This document shows positions 1 to 6,266 of a stretch of DNA of 10,156 nucleotides, piece after piece. The position numbers and the translations under genes are program-made. Each line of letters starts with the position of its first letter. The stretch's first letter is position 1. Origin of the DNA: an uncultured Alcaligenaceae bacterium (GTDB lineage Bacteria; Pseudomonadota; Gammaproteobacteria; Burkholderiales; Burkholderiaceae_B); NCBI GenBank assembly GCA_937897265.1, contig CALCPT010000575.1:1-10156 (forward strand). The letters are read 5' to 3'. Below the pieces are notes generated by a model. It was given only the letters and a program-made list of their open reading frames with translations, did no database searches and was not told the origin of the DNA.

Positions 1-370
1 GCACGCGATCAACGACAGTGTTAGGTGCATGCAACGAGGTAATAAACAACGGAACCTCATGCTGCGCGCAAATTTCTAGATCGCCCTCCCAACGGGGGTT
101 GGACGGATGCACGATTAGGTTCACACCAAACGGTGACACGATAGCGTGTGGGTGTTGCGCTTTGTAGGCGGTTAGCCGCGTTTTGATATTGTTTAACCAG
201 ATGGGCAGCTCTTCTTGGGGGCGAGCATTTAAGGTCGGAAACGTACCAATCACACCAGCAGTGCACTGCGCGACCACGAGGTCGGTGCCCGAGACTAAGA
301 ACATTGGCGCACCGATGACTGGGATGCGCGTTTGGGCTAACAGGGGTTGCAAAGTCGAGGTGATGTTCAC
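1..370 (-). CDS. Nitronate monooxygenase-like flavoprotein, N-terminal part (cut by window edge)
   Basis: This is the first 123 codons of a TIM-barrel FMN enzyme of the nitronate monooxygenase (2-nitropropane dioxygenase) family, whose members oxidise alkyl nitronates; related barrels are enoyl reductases of the FabK type. Visible family marks are IPVIGAPMFLVSG at residues 16-28 (the first barrel strand with its APM turn), FGVNLIVHP at 81-89, and ITSLHAPN at 110-117. The C-terminal half, with the catalytic and phosphate-binding residues, lies outside the window. I chose the GTG at 370 because an in-frame TAA lies just upstream and a TAAGG ribosome site sits about 7 bases before it; no in-frame ATG fits. 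It follows Bug receptor 1 by 96 bases and is probably the last visible gene of the leftward operon. Family assignment is fairly sure; the substrate is unknown. Confidence 0.8.
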   Translation of the reverse strand, partial: MNITSTLQPLLAQTRIPVIGAPMFLVSGTDLVVAQCTAGVIGTFPTLNARPQEELPIWLNNIKTRLTAYKAQHPHAIVSPFGVNLIVHPSNPRWEGDLEICAQHEVPLFITSLHAPNTVVDRV

Positions 371-379
371 GTACAGGCC

Positions 380-478
380 TTACTTGTTGAGTTGAAATCA
401 GCCTGCGTTGACTGCTTGAGTCGACATCTGCAGGCTGTTACTGCTTAAGTTGAAATCAGCGAGCCGTTACTGTTGGAG
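380..478. repeat. Degenerate direct repeat between Bug receptor 1 and the monooxygenase gene
   Basis: Two copies of about 41 bases lie 58 bases apart, at 380-420 and 438-478, with 31 of 41 positions matching by eye. The core GTTGAAATCAGC (391-402 and 449-460) is identical, and the first 23 bases match at 20 positions. One copy covers the stop and last codons of Bug receptor 1 (467-478). The other copy covers the ribosome site of the monooxygenase gene. It looks like an old local tandem duplication; no function can be assigned. Confidence 0.6.
399..437. other. Inverted repeat in the gap before the monooxygenase gene
   Basis: An 8-base perfect inverted repeat (CAGCCTGC at 399-406, GCAGGCTG at 430-437) encloses a 23-base interior, which itself holds a small GACT/AGTC stem (410-413, 419-422). 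No T-run follows on either strand, so this is not a typical intrinsic terminator. It could fold in the mRNA between Bug receptor 1 and the monooxygenase gene and act as a processing or stability element, but that is a guess. Confidence 0.4.
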
Positions 479-1465
479 CTTGCCTTTGATAATCACGCGC
501 TCCCACATGGCGTATTCGCTCAGAACGCGGTCGTGAAGCTGTTTTGGGCTTGCTTGGTCAATAGTGTAGCCACCATCTTCGACCGCCTTGCGAAAAGCTG
601 CGTCTCGCTTGGCGAGCTCAATCGCACCAGAAAGCTTGCTCACGACTTCAGTTGGTAAGTTTTTAGGGCCAGCAACGGCGAGCCATCCTACCACCTCATA
701 ATCGGTGATCCCAGCCTCGATCATTGTCGGCACATTCGGCAGACTCGGATTGCGCTCTTTTGATGTCACCGCTAACGCGCGCGCCTGCCCACTATCCACA
801 AACACCTTGCCGGTGCTGGTGATGTCAAACATAAAGGTAATTTTCCCGCTGATGACATCCATCATGGCAGGCGAGTTACCTTTGTAGGGCACATGTAACA
901 TCGGCGAATCGGTAGATTGAACCAACAGCTCGGCTGATAAATGGTTCGAGCCGCCAAACCCTGCAGAGCCGAACGACACTTTGTCTGGATTCGCTTTCGC
1001 AAACGCCACGAGCTCTGCGACGGTCTTTGCGGGGATTTGCGGACCAATCAGCAGCACATTGGTGTAATTCACAACCGAGCCCAGCATGGTGAAATCTTGG
1101 CGAGGATCAAATAGCTTGGTGCGTTGAACGATCGGTGAGATCGTCATTGTGGGGCTGGCGATAAAGTTCAGTGTGTAGCCGTCAGGTGTCGCCTTTGCCG
1201 TCGCGTCTGCGCCCAGCATGCCGCTGGCACCGGCGCGATTTTCGACGATCACCGATTGCTTGAGCTGCTCACCTAAGAAACGTGCAAAGGTTCGCCCAGT
1301 CACATCAACAGGCCCACCCGGTGGGTAGCCCACGATGAGTTTGATGGGGCGCTCAGGCCAGTTGGTTTGCGCCAAGGCAGTTGTGCTGAAGCAAGTGGCC
1401 AGCAGCAGAGCGCCAGTGACGGCGGTCGCTAACGTATGTAAGCGTTGTGACAGTTTTTTTGACAT
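467..1465 (-). CDS. Bug/TctC-family periplasmic substrate-binding protein (receptor 1)
   Basis: This is a 332-residue extracytoplasmic solute receptor of the Bug (TctC, tripartite tricarboxylate transporter) family, which usually binds carboxylates or small amides in the periplasm. A signal peptide spans about residues 1-32: a basic start (MSKKLSQR), a hydrophobic core, and ALA before QTNWPERP. Family marks follow: IKLIVGYPPGGPVDVTGR (41-58), VIVENRAGASG (72-82), ATPDGYTL (92-99) and, mid-protein, HVPYKG. Length is typical. The reading frame is open up to an ATG at 1540, but that would put 25 polar residues before the signal peptide, so I chose the ATG at 1465, although its ribosome site is weak. 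Receptor 2 ends 32 bases upstream. No TctA or TctB membrane subunit is present, as is common for orphan Bug genes. The ligand is unknown. Confidence 0.92.
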   Translation of the reverse strand: MSKKLSQRLHTLATAVTGALLLATCFSTTALAQTNWPERPIKLIVGYPPGGPVDVTGRTFARFLGEQLKQSVIVENRAGASGMLGADATAKATPDGYTLNFIASPTMTISPIVQRTKLFDPRQDFTMLGSVVNYTNVLLIGPQIPAKTVAELVAFAKANPDKVSFGSAGFGGSNHLSAELLVQSTDSPMLHVPYKGNSPAMMDVISGKITFMFDITSTGKVFVDSGQARALAVTSKERNPSLPNVPTMIEAGITDYEVVGWLAVAGPKNLPTEVVSKLSGAIELAKRDAAFRKAVEDGGYTIDQASPKQLHDRVLSEYAMWERVIIKGKLQQ

Positions 1466-1497
1466 GAAGAGAGTCTCGCCGTGTGTATTCGATGGTG

Positions 1498-2475
1498 TTA
1501 CTGAATTGTTGCGCCTGAGTCTTTCACGGCTTTGTTCCATTTGGTTAACTCGGCTTCAATATGTTTGCCGAAAGCCGCCGGAGTTGAGCCAACAGTTGCG
1601 TAGCCGCTTTCAGCTAACTGGGCGCGCACTTTCGGATCAGCGCCGACCTGGGCAAACGCTTGACTCAGCTTGTTGACAATCGCTTCGGGTGTCCCTGCTG
1701 GTGCCAAAATGCCGTACCAAACAGTCACTTCAAATCCGGGCAAGGTCTCGGCGATGGTAGGTGTGTTTGGCAAAATCGACGCGCGCTCAAGGCTACTGAC
1801 GGCGATCGCTTTAAGTTTGCCTGCCTTGACCTGTTGAAACGAGGTCGAAATGCTGTCGAACATAAATGACACTTCATTGCCCAACATGGCAATCACTGCT
1901 GGACCGCTACCTTTGTAAGGGATATGAACCATCTTTGTACCGGTCTGTGTTTTGAATAACTCTACCGACAGGTGGCTGGTGTTGCCGTTGCCCGCAGAGG
2001 CATAAGACAGTTTGTCTGGATTCGCTTTGGCGTAGGCAATCAGCTCAGGGATGGTGTTGAACGGTGAGGTCAGGGGCGCAGCGACCAGAAGTGGCAAGGT
2101 TGCAACCAGTGACACAGGGGCAAAATCTTTGCGCGTGTTGTAGGGCAGTGTTGGATAAAGAGCGTCGTTGATCGCATGCGCGGTGAGCACCAAAATAATC
2201 GTTTGGCCATCGGGCTTAGCCCGGGCAAGCGCGCTTGTGGCGATTGTGCCACCTGCACCACCTTTGTAATCCAGCACGATGGTTTGACCTAAAACTTTTT
2301 GTAGGTCGGGCAGCATCGGGCGGGCTAGCATGTCTGCGCTGCCACCAGGAGGATACGGAATGATCAAGGTAATAGGTTGGTTGGCGTTGGTCTGAGCAAG
2401 CGCAACACCACTTAAGGTGAGCCAGATCAAACCAAGCAGCCAACGCGCGCCCTTCATCGAAAATATTTGAAGCAT
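1498..2475 (-). CDS. Bug/TctC-family periplasmic substrate-binding protein (receptor 2)
   Basis: This is a second Bug-family receptor of 325 residues. The signal peptide runs to about residue 27 (MKGARW, a hydrophobic stretch, then VALA before QTNANQP). The first binding loop PYPPGGSADMLARP (40-53) is typical. The second loop, however, reads IVLDYKGGAGG (66-76) where the other two receptors here have VENRAGA, so the pocket chemistry probably differs. HIPYKG and FMFDSIS follow further along. The ATG at 2475 has an AAAGGA ribosome site about 7 bases upstream, whereas the internal ATG at residue 7 has none, so the longer start is kept. The gene lies 75 bases after the CoA-transferase B subunit; that gap holds a short palindrome (GGCTTAAGCC, 2528-2537) but no clear terminator or promoter. 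The ligand is unknown. Confidence 0.92.
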   Translation of the reverse strand: MLQIFSMKGARWLLGLIWLTLSGVALAQTNANQPITLIIPYPPGGSADMLARPMLPDLQKVLGQTIVLDYKGGAGGTIATSALARAKPDGQTIILVLTAHAINDALYPTLPYNTRKDFAPVSLVATLPLLVAAPLTSPFNTIPELIAYAKANPDKLSYASAGNGNTSHLSVELFKTQTGTKMVHIPYKGSGPAVIAMLGNEVSFMFDSISTSFQQVKAGKLKAIAVSSLERASILPNTPTIAETLPGFEVTVWYGILAPAGTPEAIVNKLSQAFAQVGADPKVRAQLAESGYATVGSTPAAFGKHIEAELTKWNKAVKDSGATIQ

Positions 2476-2550
2476 GTGATGTCCTTTAGTTTTGGTCTGT
2501 GAGGCATACGATGAAGTCGCGATGAGCGGCTTAAGCCTCGGGCGCGCCTG

Positions 2551-3300
2551 TCAAATTGTTTTGTACACGGGATCGCCTTGCGCATTACGACGAATGACGG
2601 TTAGCTTATCCGAAATTGCCAAGGTCGCCCCAGTTTTCTTTGCTAGGGTTTCTACTGTGAGGCCCTCGAGTATTGCGCGCAAAACGAAGCCGCTCGTTGT
2701 CACGTCGATGATTGCCAAGTCGGTGTAGATGACATTGACGACGCCCGCGGCTGTGAGTGGATAGGTGCAGGCTGGCAGTAGCTTGGGAGTTTGGTCTTTT
2801 GTGACGTGTTCCATCATCACGATCACTTCGCGCGTACCCACCGCTAAATCCATCGCGCCACCGATGGCGGCAATCGCATCGGGCCCCGCTGTGAGCCAGT
2901 TTGCAAGATCGCCATTTTCGGCAACTTGAAATCCGCCCAGCACCGAGTAGTCCAAGTGACCACCGCGCATCATCGCGAAGGCAATCGTATGCTCGGTAAT
3001 CGAGGCGCCTGGAAGCAAGACCACCGGGGTGCGACTCGCATTGATGATATCCAGGTCAATGTCAGCACCGCTCGCGGCGCCGCCCATTCCTAAAATGCCA
3101 TTTTCACTTTGCAGCAAAATCTCACGATCTGCAGGTAAAAAGTCTGCCACTAAAGTTGGCATACCGATGCCCAGATTCACAACTGCCCCATCCGGAAAAT
3201 CATGCGCCACAAGATAGGCGATTTCATTGCGTGATAGGGGTTTATAAGGCGCCTGCTGCGTGCTGCCCTCAGACATGTCTTTTGTGTTCGCGCGGCTCAT
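2551..3300 (-). CDS. 3-oxoacid CoA-transferase, subunit B (PcaJ/ScoB type)
   Basis: This is the catalytic subunit (249 residues) of a class I CoA-transferase, which moves CoA between a 3-oxo acid and a donor such as succinyl-CoA through a glutamyl-CoA intermediate. The motif SENGILGMG at residues 65-73 places the nucleophilic glutamate at E66. NLGIGMPTLVADFL (42-55), MMRGGHLD (110-117), GDLANW (130-135) and IGGAMDLA (146-153) are all family blocks. It is somewhat longer than PcaJ, mostly at the N terminus (about 20 residues) and C terminus. Its ATG overlaps the A-subunit stop as ATGA, with GGAGG about 6 bases upstream inside the A gene. This supports the first ATG over the second at codon 9 and implies coupled translation. 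Substrates could be 3-oxoadipate, acetoacetate or another 3-oxo acid; no protocatechuate or catechol genes are in the window to favour the first. Confidence 0.92.
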   Translation of the reverse strand: MSRANTKDMSEGSTQQAPYKPLSRNEIAYLVAHDFPDGAVVNLGIGMPTLVADFLPADREILLQSENGILGMGGAASGADIDLDIINASRTPVVLLPGASITEHTIAFAMMRGGHLDYSVLGGFQVAENGDLANWLTAGPDAIAAIGGAMDLAVGTREVIVMMEHVTKDQTPKLLPACTYPLTAAGVVNVIYTDLAIIDVTTSGFVLRAILEGLTVETLAKKTGATLAISDKLTVIRRNAQGDPVYKTI

Positions 3301-3968
3301 CGCTCGCCTCCAACAGCCACAACGGCTTGAACAAAAATCCCAGGTGTCATGACCTGTTCAGGGGGCAAATCCCCCAATGCGACTACGCGATTGACTTGAG
3401 CGATCGAGTGCTTGGCGGCCATGCACATGACGGGTCCAAAGTTGCGCGCCGCCCAACGGTAGGTCAGATTGCCCCAGCGATCACCGAGGTGGGCTCGCAC
3501 CAACGCCACATCACCGTGAAGCGGCTGCTCAAGAATGTAGCCTTTGCCATCAATCACTCGCTGCTCTTTGCCTTCAGCCACCAAGGTGCCAAAGCCGGTG
3601 GGGGTAAAAAAAGGCCCTAGGCCAGCGCCCGCTGCGCGTAAACGTTCTGCCAATGTTCCTTGTGGCATGCACTCGAGCTCAATTTGCCCAGCACGGTAGG
3701 CCGCTAAGAAAGTTTCAGAATTAACAGGGCGTGGATGTGAGCAGACGATTTTGCGAACTCGCTTTGCCTTAATCAGAGCGGCAATACCCACCTCGTGGGT
3801 ACCCGCGTTGTTGCTGATGATGGTGAGATCATGCAGCCCCTTATCAAGTACGGCATGCAAAAGTTCAAAGGGGATGCCTGCTTCGCCAAAACCACTCACC
3901 ATGATTGAAGCCCCGTCTTGAAGAGGCGCGATCGCGTCTTCAAGTGAGTGCTTGATTTTGTCAATCAT
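3297..3968 (-). CDS. 3-oxoacid CoA-transferase, subunit A (PcaI/ScoA type)
   Basis: This is the partner subunit (223 residues, the normal length) of the class I CoA-transferase encoded just downstream. SGFGEAGIPFEL at residues 25-36 is the glycine-rich CoA-binding loop. NNAGTHEVG (53-61), PQGTLAERLRAAGAG (102-116), FFTPTGFGT (120-128) and RWGNLTYRWAARNFGPVM (164-181) are family blocks. The gene starts only two bases after the Bug receptor 3 stop, and its ribosome site (GGAG) lies in the last codons of that receptor, so receptor, A and B subunits are very probably made from one message. By eye it resembles PcaI/CatI and bacterial SCOT A subunits about equally, so the exact acid cannot be named. 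Confidence 0.93.
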   Translation of the reverse strand: MIDKIKHSLEDAIAPLQDGASIMVSGFGEAGIPFELLHAVLDKGLHDLTIISNNAGTHEVGIAALIKAKRVRKIVCSHPRPVNSETFLAAYRAGQIELECMPQGTLAERLRAAGAGLGPFFTPTGFGTLVAEGKEQRVIDGKGYILEQPLHGDVALVRAHLGDRWGNLTYRWAARNFGPVMCMAAKHSIAQVNRVVALGDLPPEQVMTPGIFVQAVVAVGGER

Positions 3969-3970
3969 GC

Positions 3971-4939
3971 TTACTCCATCGAAAGCTTGGCAGCCTCGAC
4001 AATTTTTCTCCAGCTCGCTTGTTCGCGATCCATGAAGGCGCCAAATTCAGCAGGAGTGCCGCCACCGGGGACGCCACCCATTTCGGCAAAGCGTTGTTTG
4101 ATTTCAGGCATCTCAAGCACTTTTTTGGTGGCTTGTTGAATTTTGTTGACGACATCGGCGGGGGTCCCAGCCGGCGCAACGAAACCAAACCAAGCGGTCA
4201 CGACCATGTCTTTAATGCCAGCCTCGGCCATGGTGGGGACATCGGGTAATTGTGGCGAGCGCTGCTCGCCAGTGATGGCCAAGGCACGAAACTGACCCGA
4301 GCGAATAAAGGAAATCGAGCTTGGTAGGTTATCAATTAAGAAGGTGACCTGCCCACCCAACAGTGCAGTGACAGCAGGGCCCATTCCTTTGTACGGGATA
4401 TGGGTGAGGTTCAGCTCGGTACGTTGGGCAAACATTTCAGAAGACAGGTGAGGTGACTGCCCTGTGCCTGACGAGCCGAAGGAATAATTTCCCTTTGGAT
4501 CCTTCTTCAGCGAGTCAACGAGTTCTTTAACCGTGTTGTAGGGCGACTTGCTATTGACGACCAAAATGTTTGGCACCGAAATCACTAAGGTAATCGGCGC
4601 AAAATCAGTCGACTTGTAGGGCAAGTTTTTATACAGGCTGTAGTTAATGCCGTTTGGGCCAATGTTGCCAAAACCGATGGTGTAGCCATCAGGGGCTGAG
4701 CGCAACAGCGCCTGTGTGCCGATGATTCCGGCTGCACCTGCACGATTTTCAACGACCACTGTTGTACCTAACGCTGCCCCAAGCTTTTCGCTCAGTAAGC
4801 GGGCGGTAATGTCGGTGGTGCCACCTGGTGCGGCGGGCACAATCAGAGTGATGGGCTTTTCTGGCCAGGCGGCCATGGCGGGGGCGCTTACCCCCAAGGC
4901 TGCAATCACGAGCGCGCAGGCGCGGATTAGGGTTTTCAT
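3971..4939 (-). CDS. Bug/TctC-family periplasmic substrate-binding protein (receptor 3)
   Basis: This is the first gene of the leftward operon, a 322-residue Bug receptor. The signal peptide ends near residue 23 (MKTLIRACAL, a hydrophobic core, AMA before AWPEKP). PAAPGGTTDITAR (35-47) and VVENRAGAAGIIG (62-74) are the two canonical binding-loop regions; APDGYTIGF (82-90) and, later, HIPYKGMGPAV follow. An in-frame ATG exists at 4957, but the ATG at 4939 is preceded by GAGGAG at 7-base spacing and gives a proper short signal peptide, so I use it. Being fused by a two-base gap to the CoA-transferase genes, this receptor is the best candidate for recognising the pathway substrate. Confidence 0.92.
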   Translation of the reverse strand: MKTLIRACALVIAALGVSAPAMAAWPEKPITLIVPAAPGGTTDITARLLSEKLGAALGTTVVVENRAGAAGIIGTQALLRSAPDGYTIGFGNIGPNGINYSLYKNLPYKSTDFAPITLVISVPNILVVNSKSPYNTVKELVDSLKKDPKGNYSFGSSGTGQSPHLSSEMFAQRTELNLTHIPYKGMGPAVTALLGGQVTFLIDNLPSSISFIRSGQFRALAITGEQRSPQLPDVPTMAEAGIKDMVVTAWFGFVAPAGTPADVVNKIQQATKKVLEMPEIKQRFAEMGGVPGGGTPAEFGAFMDREQASWRKIVEAAKLSME

Positions 4940-4942
4940 GAG

Positions 4943-4956
4943 TGTCTCCTCAGACA
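4943..4956 (-). promoter_or_regulatory. Ribosome site of Bug receptor 3 in a small hairpin loop
   Basis: On the minus strand TGTCT-GAGG-AGACA forms a 5-base-pair stem with a GAGG tetraloop, and the ribosome site GAGGAG starts in that loop. The stem ends 3 bases before the chosen start codon. The exposed loop would keep the site available while the 3' arm partly pairs. Whether this matters for control is unknown. Confidence 0.4.
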
Positions 4957-4978
4957 TAGTTTGGACAGTGTTGGCGCG

Positions 4979-4984
4979 ATTGTA
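4979..4984 (-). promoter_or_regulatory. Candidate -10 box for the leftward operon
   Basis: Read on the minus strand, TACAAT matches the sigma-70 -10 consensus at 5 of 6 bases and would start RNA about 33 bases before the Bug receptor 3 ATG. The -35 position is poor, and the palindrome TTCTAGAA (4998-5005) lies about where a -35 element would be. This would suit an activator-dependent or repressed promoter. It is a single weak match in a short region. Confidence 0.3.
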
Positions 4985-5076
4985 GGTGCATTTGGGCTTC
5001 TAGAACGCCGTCTTCCAAAATCCGAGATTCTCTGACTGAGTTGGGGCGTTAAGATGACGCATCGAGGAGAAAGCCA

Positions 5077-6264
5077 ATGGATCTGACCTGGACCACCGAA
5101 GAACGCGCCTTTCGTCAAGAGGTGCAAGATTTTGTTAACGCCAAATTACCCGCTGCGCTGCGTGCAAAGGCGTTTGCACACCATCGCGTCACCCGCGACG
5201 AATTCGTGTTTTGGCACAATACGCTGACCGATCACGGCTGGGGAGCGCCAAGTTGGCCCAAAGAATATGGTGGCACAGGGTGGAACCCGGTTCAGCGCCT
5301 GATTTTTGAGATTGAGTCATTTAAGGCCGGTGCGCCGCGCTTGATCCCGTTTGGGCTGAGCATGATTGGTCCAGTGCTCATGAAGTATGGCACTCAGGCT
5401 CAAAAAGATCATTTCTTGCCGCGCATGTTGCGCCTAGAAGACTGGTGGTGTCAGGGTTATTCAGAGCCAGGCTCTGGCTCTGACCTTGCCTCATTAAAAA
5501 CGCGTGCAGAACGTGTGGGCGATCGTTACATCATTAACGGTCAAAAAACCTGGACCACCATGGCGCATCATGCCGACTGGATCTTCTGTTTAACGCGCAC
5601 CGACACTGCTGCGAAAGCGCAGCGCGGCATCTCGATGATCTTGATCGATATGAAGCAACCGGGCGTCACTGTACGACCGATCAGAACCTTGGATGGCGGT
5701 GCCGAGGTCAATGAGGTATGGCTTGAAAACGTCGAAGCACCTCTCGAGAACCTCGTAGGTGAAGAGAATCACGGCTGGACCTACGCAAAATATTTGTTAG
5801 GTCATGAGCGAGGTGGTATTGCCGGTATCGGTCACTGCCATCGTGAACTTGCGATTTTGAAATCTTTGGCCGAACGCACGATGGCAAGCGGTGAAGCGCT
5901 GAGCCTGAGTTCAAGGGTGCGTGACAGCATTAACCGCGCCGAAGCCCAATTGTTAGCACTCGAGTTGATGGTGTTGCGCGTGGCTGCGGGTGAAACGGAT
6001 CCCGGCCCAAAGGCGTCGATCTTAAAAATCCGTGGTTCTGAACTGCAGATGGAACTTGCGCGTTTGCAAATGCAAGTTGCGGGTGCGGATGCCTGGCCGT
6101 ACGACCCTGAGTGGATGTTTGCTCAGGCCGAAGATCATGGCCCAAGCCCTGAGTACTCGCCGGCCGCGGCAGCCGCATATTTTGATATGCGCAAGACGGC
6201 CATTTATGGCGGTACCAACGAAGTTCAAAAAGGCATCATTGCCAAACAAATCATCGGGGTATAA
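5077..6264 (+). CDS. Acyl-CoA dehydrogenase, large subunit (PimC-like)
   Basis: This FAD enzyme subunit (395 residues) desaturates an acyl-CoA at the alpha-beta bond and passes electrons to ETF. Residues 1-120 are the helical N-terminal domain, with the family block WPKEYGGTGW at 60-69. The beta domain carries GYSEPGSGSDLASL (127-140) and GQKTWTT (155-161), both FAD/substrate loops. The helical C-terminal domain ends with IYGGTNEVQKGIIAKQI (376-392). A glycine stands where short-chain enzymes have the catalytic glutamate of YEGT. E244 in GHERGG sits where isovaleryl- and long-chain-type enzymes place their base, so I infer it is catalytic. The arginine-containing R-QFG FAD motif and the HGGMG motif of the usual C-terminal domain are not found here but occur in the next gene. 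A strong AGGAG site supports the start. It is first in the rightward operon. Confidence 0.93.
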   Translation: MDLTWTTEERAFRQEVQDFVNAKLPAALRAKAFAHHRVTRDEFVFWHNTLTDHGWGAPSWPKEYGGTGWNPVQRLIFEIESFKAGAPRLIPFGLSMIGPVLMKYGTQAQKDHFLPRMLRLEDWWCQGYSEPGSGSDLASLKTRAERVGDRYIINGQKTWTTMAHHADWIFCLTRTDTAAKAQRGISMILIDMKQPGVTVRPIRTLDGGAEVNEVWLENVEAPLENLVGEENHGWTYAKYLLGHERGGIAGIGHCHRELAILKSLAERTMASGEALSLSSRVRDSINRAEAQLLALELMVLRVAAGETDPGPKASILKIRGSELQMELARLQMQVAGADAWPYDPEWMFAQAEDHGPSPEYSPAAAAAYFDMRKTAIYGGTNEVQKGIIAKQIIGV

Positions 6265-6266
6265 GA

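Larger units (their letters stand above)
4940..5076. promoter_or_regulatory. Divergent control region between the two operons
   Basis: These 137 bases separate two oppositely transcribed operons and must hold their promoters and probably a shared operator. Visible palindromes are TTCTAGAA (4998-5005) and GAGATTCTC (5024-5032). A strong ribosome site AGGAG (5065-5069) lies 7 bases before the plus-strand ATG at 5077. I find no convincing plus-strand -35/-10 pair. No regulator gene is in the window, so the controlling protein cannot be named. Confidence 0.55.

Noticed and set aside
399..437. Intrinsic terminator after Bug receptor 1
   Set aside because: The inverted repeat has a long interior and no T-run on the minus strand, so it does not meet the usual pattern.
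1391..1393. Possible lipoprotein cysteine in the Bug receptor 1 signal peptide (residue 25)
   Set aside because: The preceding residues L-A-T do not fit a lipobox ending in G, A or S, and a normal ALA cleavage site follows at 30-32.
3156..3620. A 154-codon plus-strand open frame across the CoA-transferase genes
   Set aside because: It runs antisense to two genes with clear family motifs, has no recognisable domain, and its composition is that of a reverse-strand shadow.
2551..3968. Naming the class I CoA-transferase pair as pcaIJ or catIJ of the beta-ketoadipate pathway
   Set aside because: The similarity is to the whole 3-oxoacid transferase family, and no pcaF, pcaD, catechol or protocatechuate genes are in view.
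5028..5055. Plus-strand promoter with TAAGAT (5050-5055) as -10
   Set aside because: The -10 matches only 4 of 6 bases and no acceptable -35 lies at proper spacing; it would also leave a very short leader.
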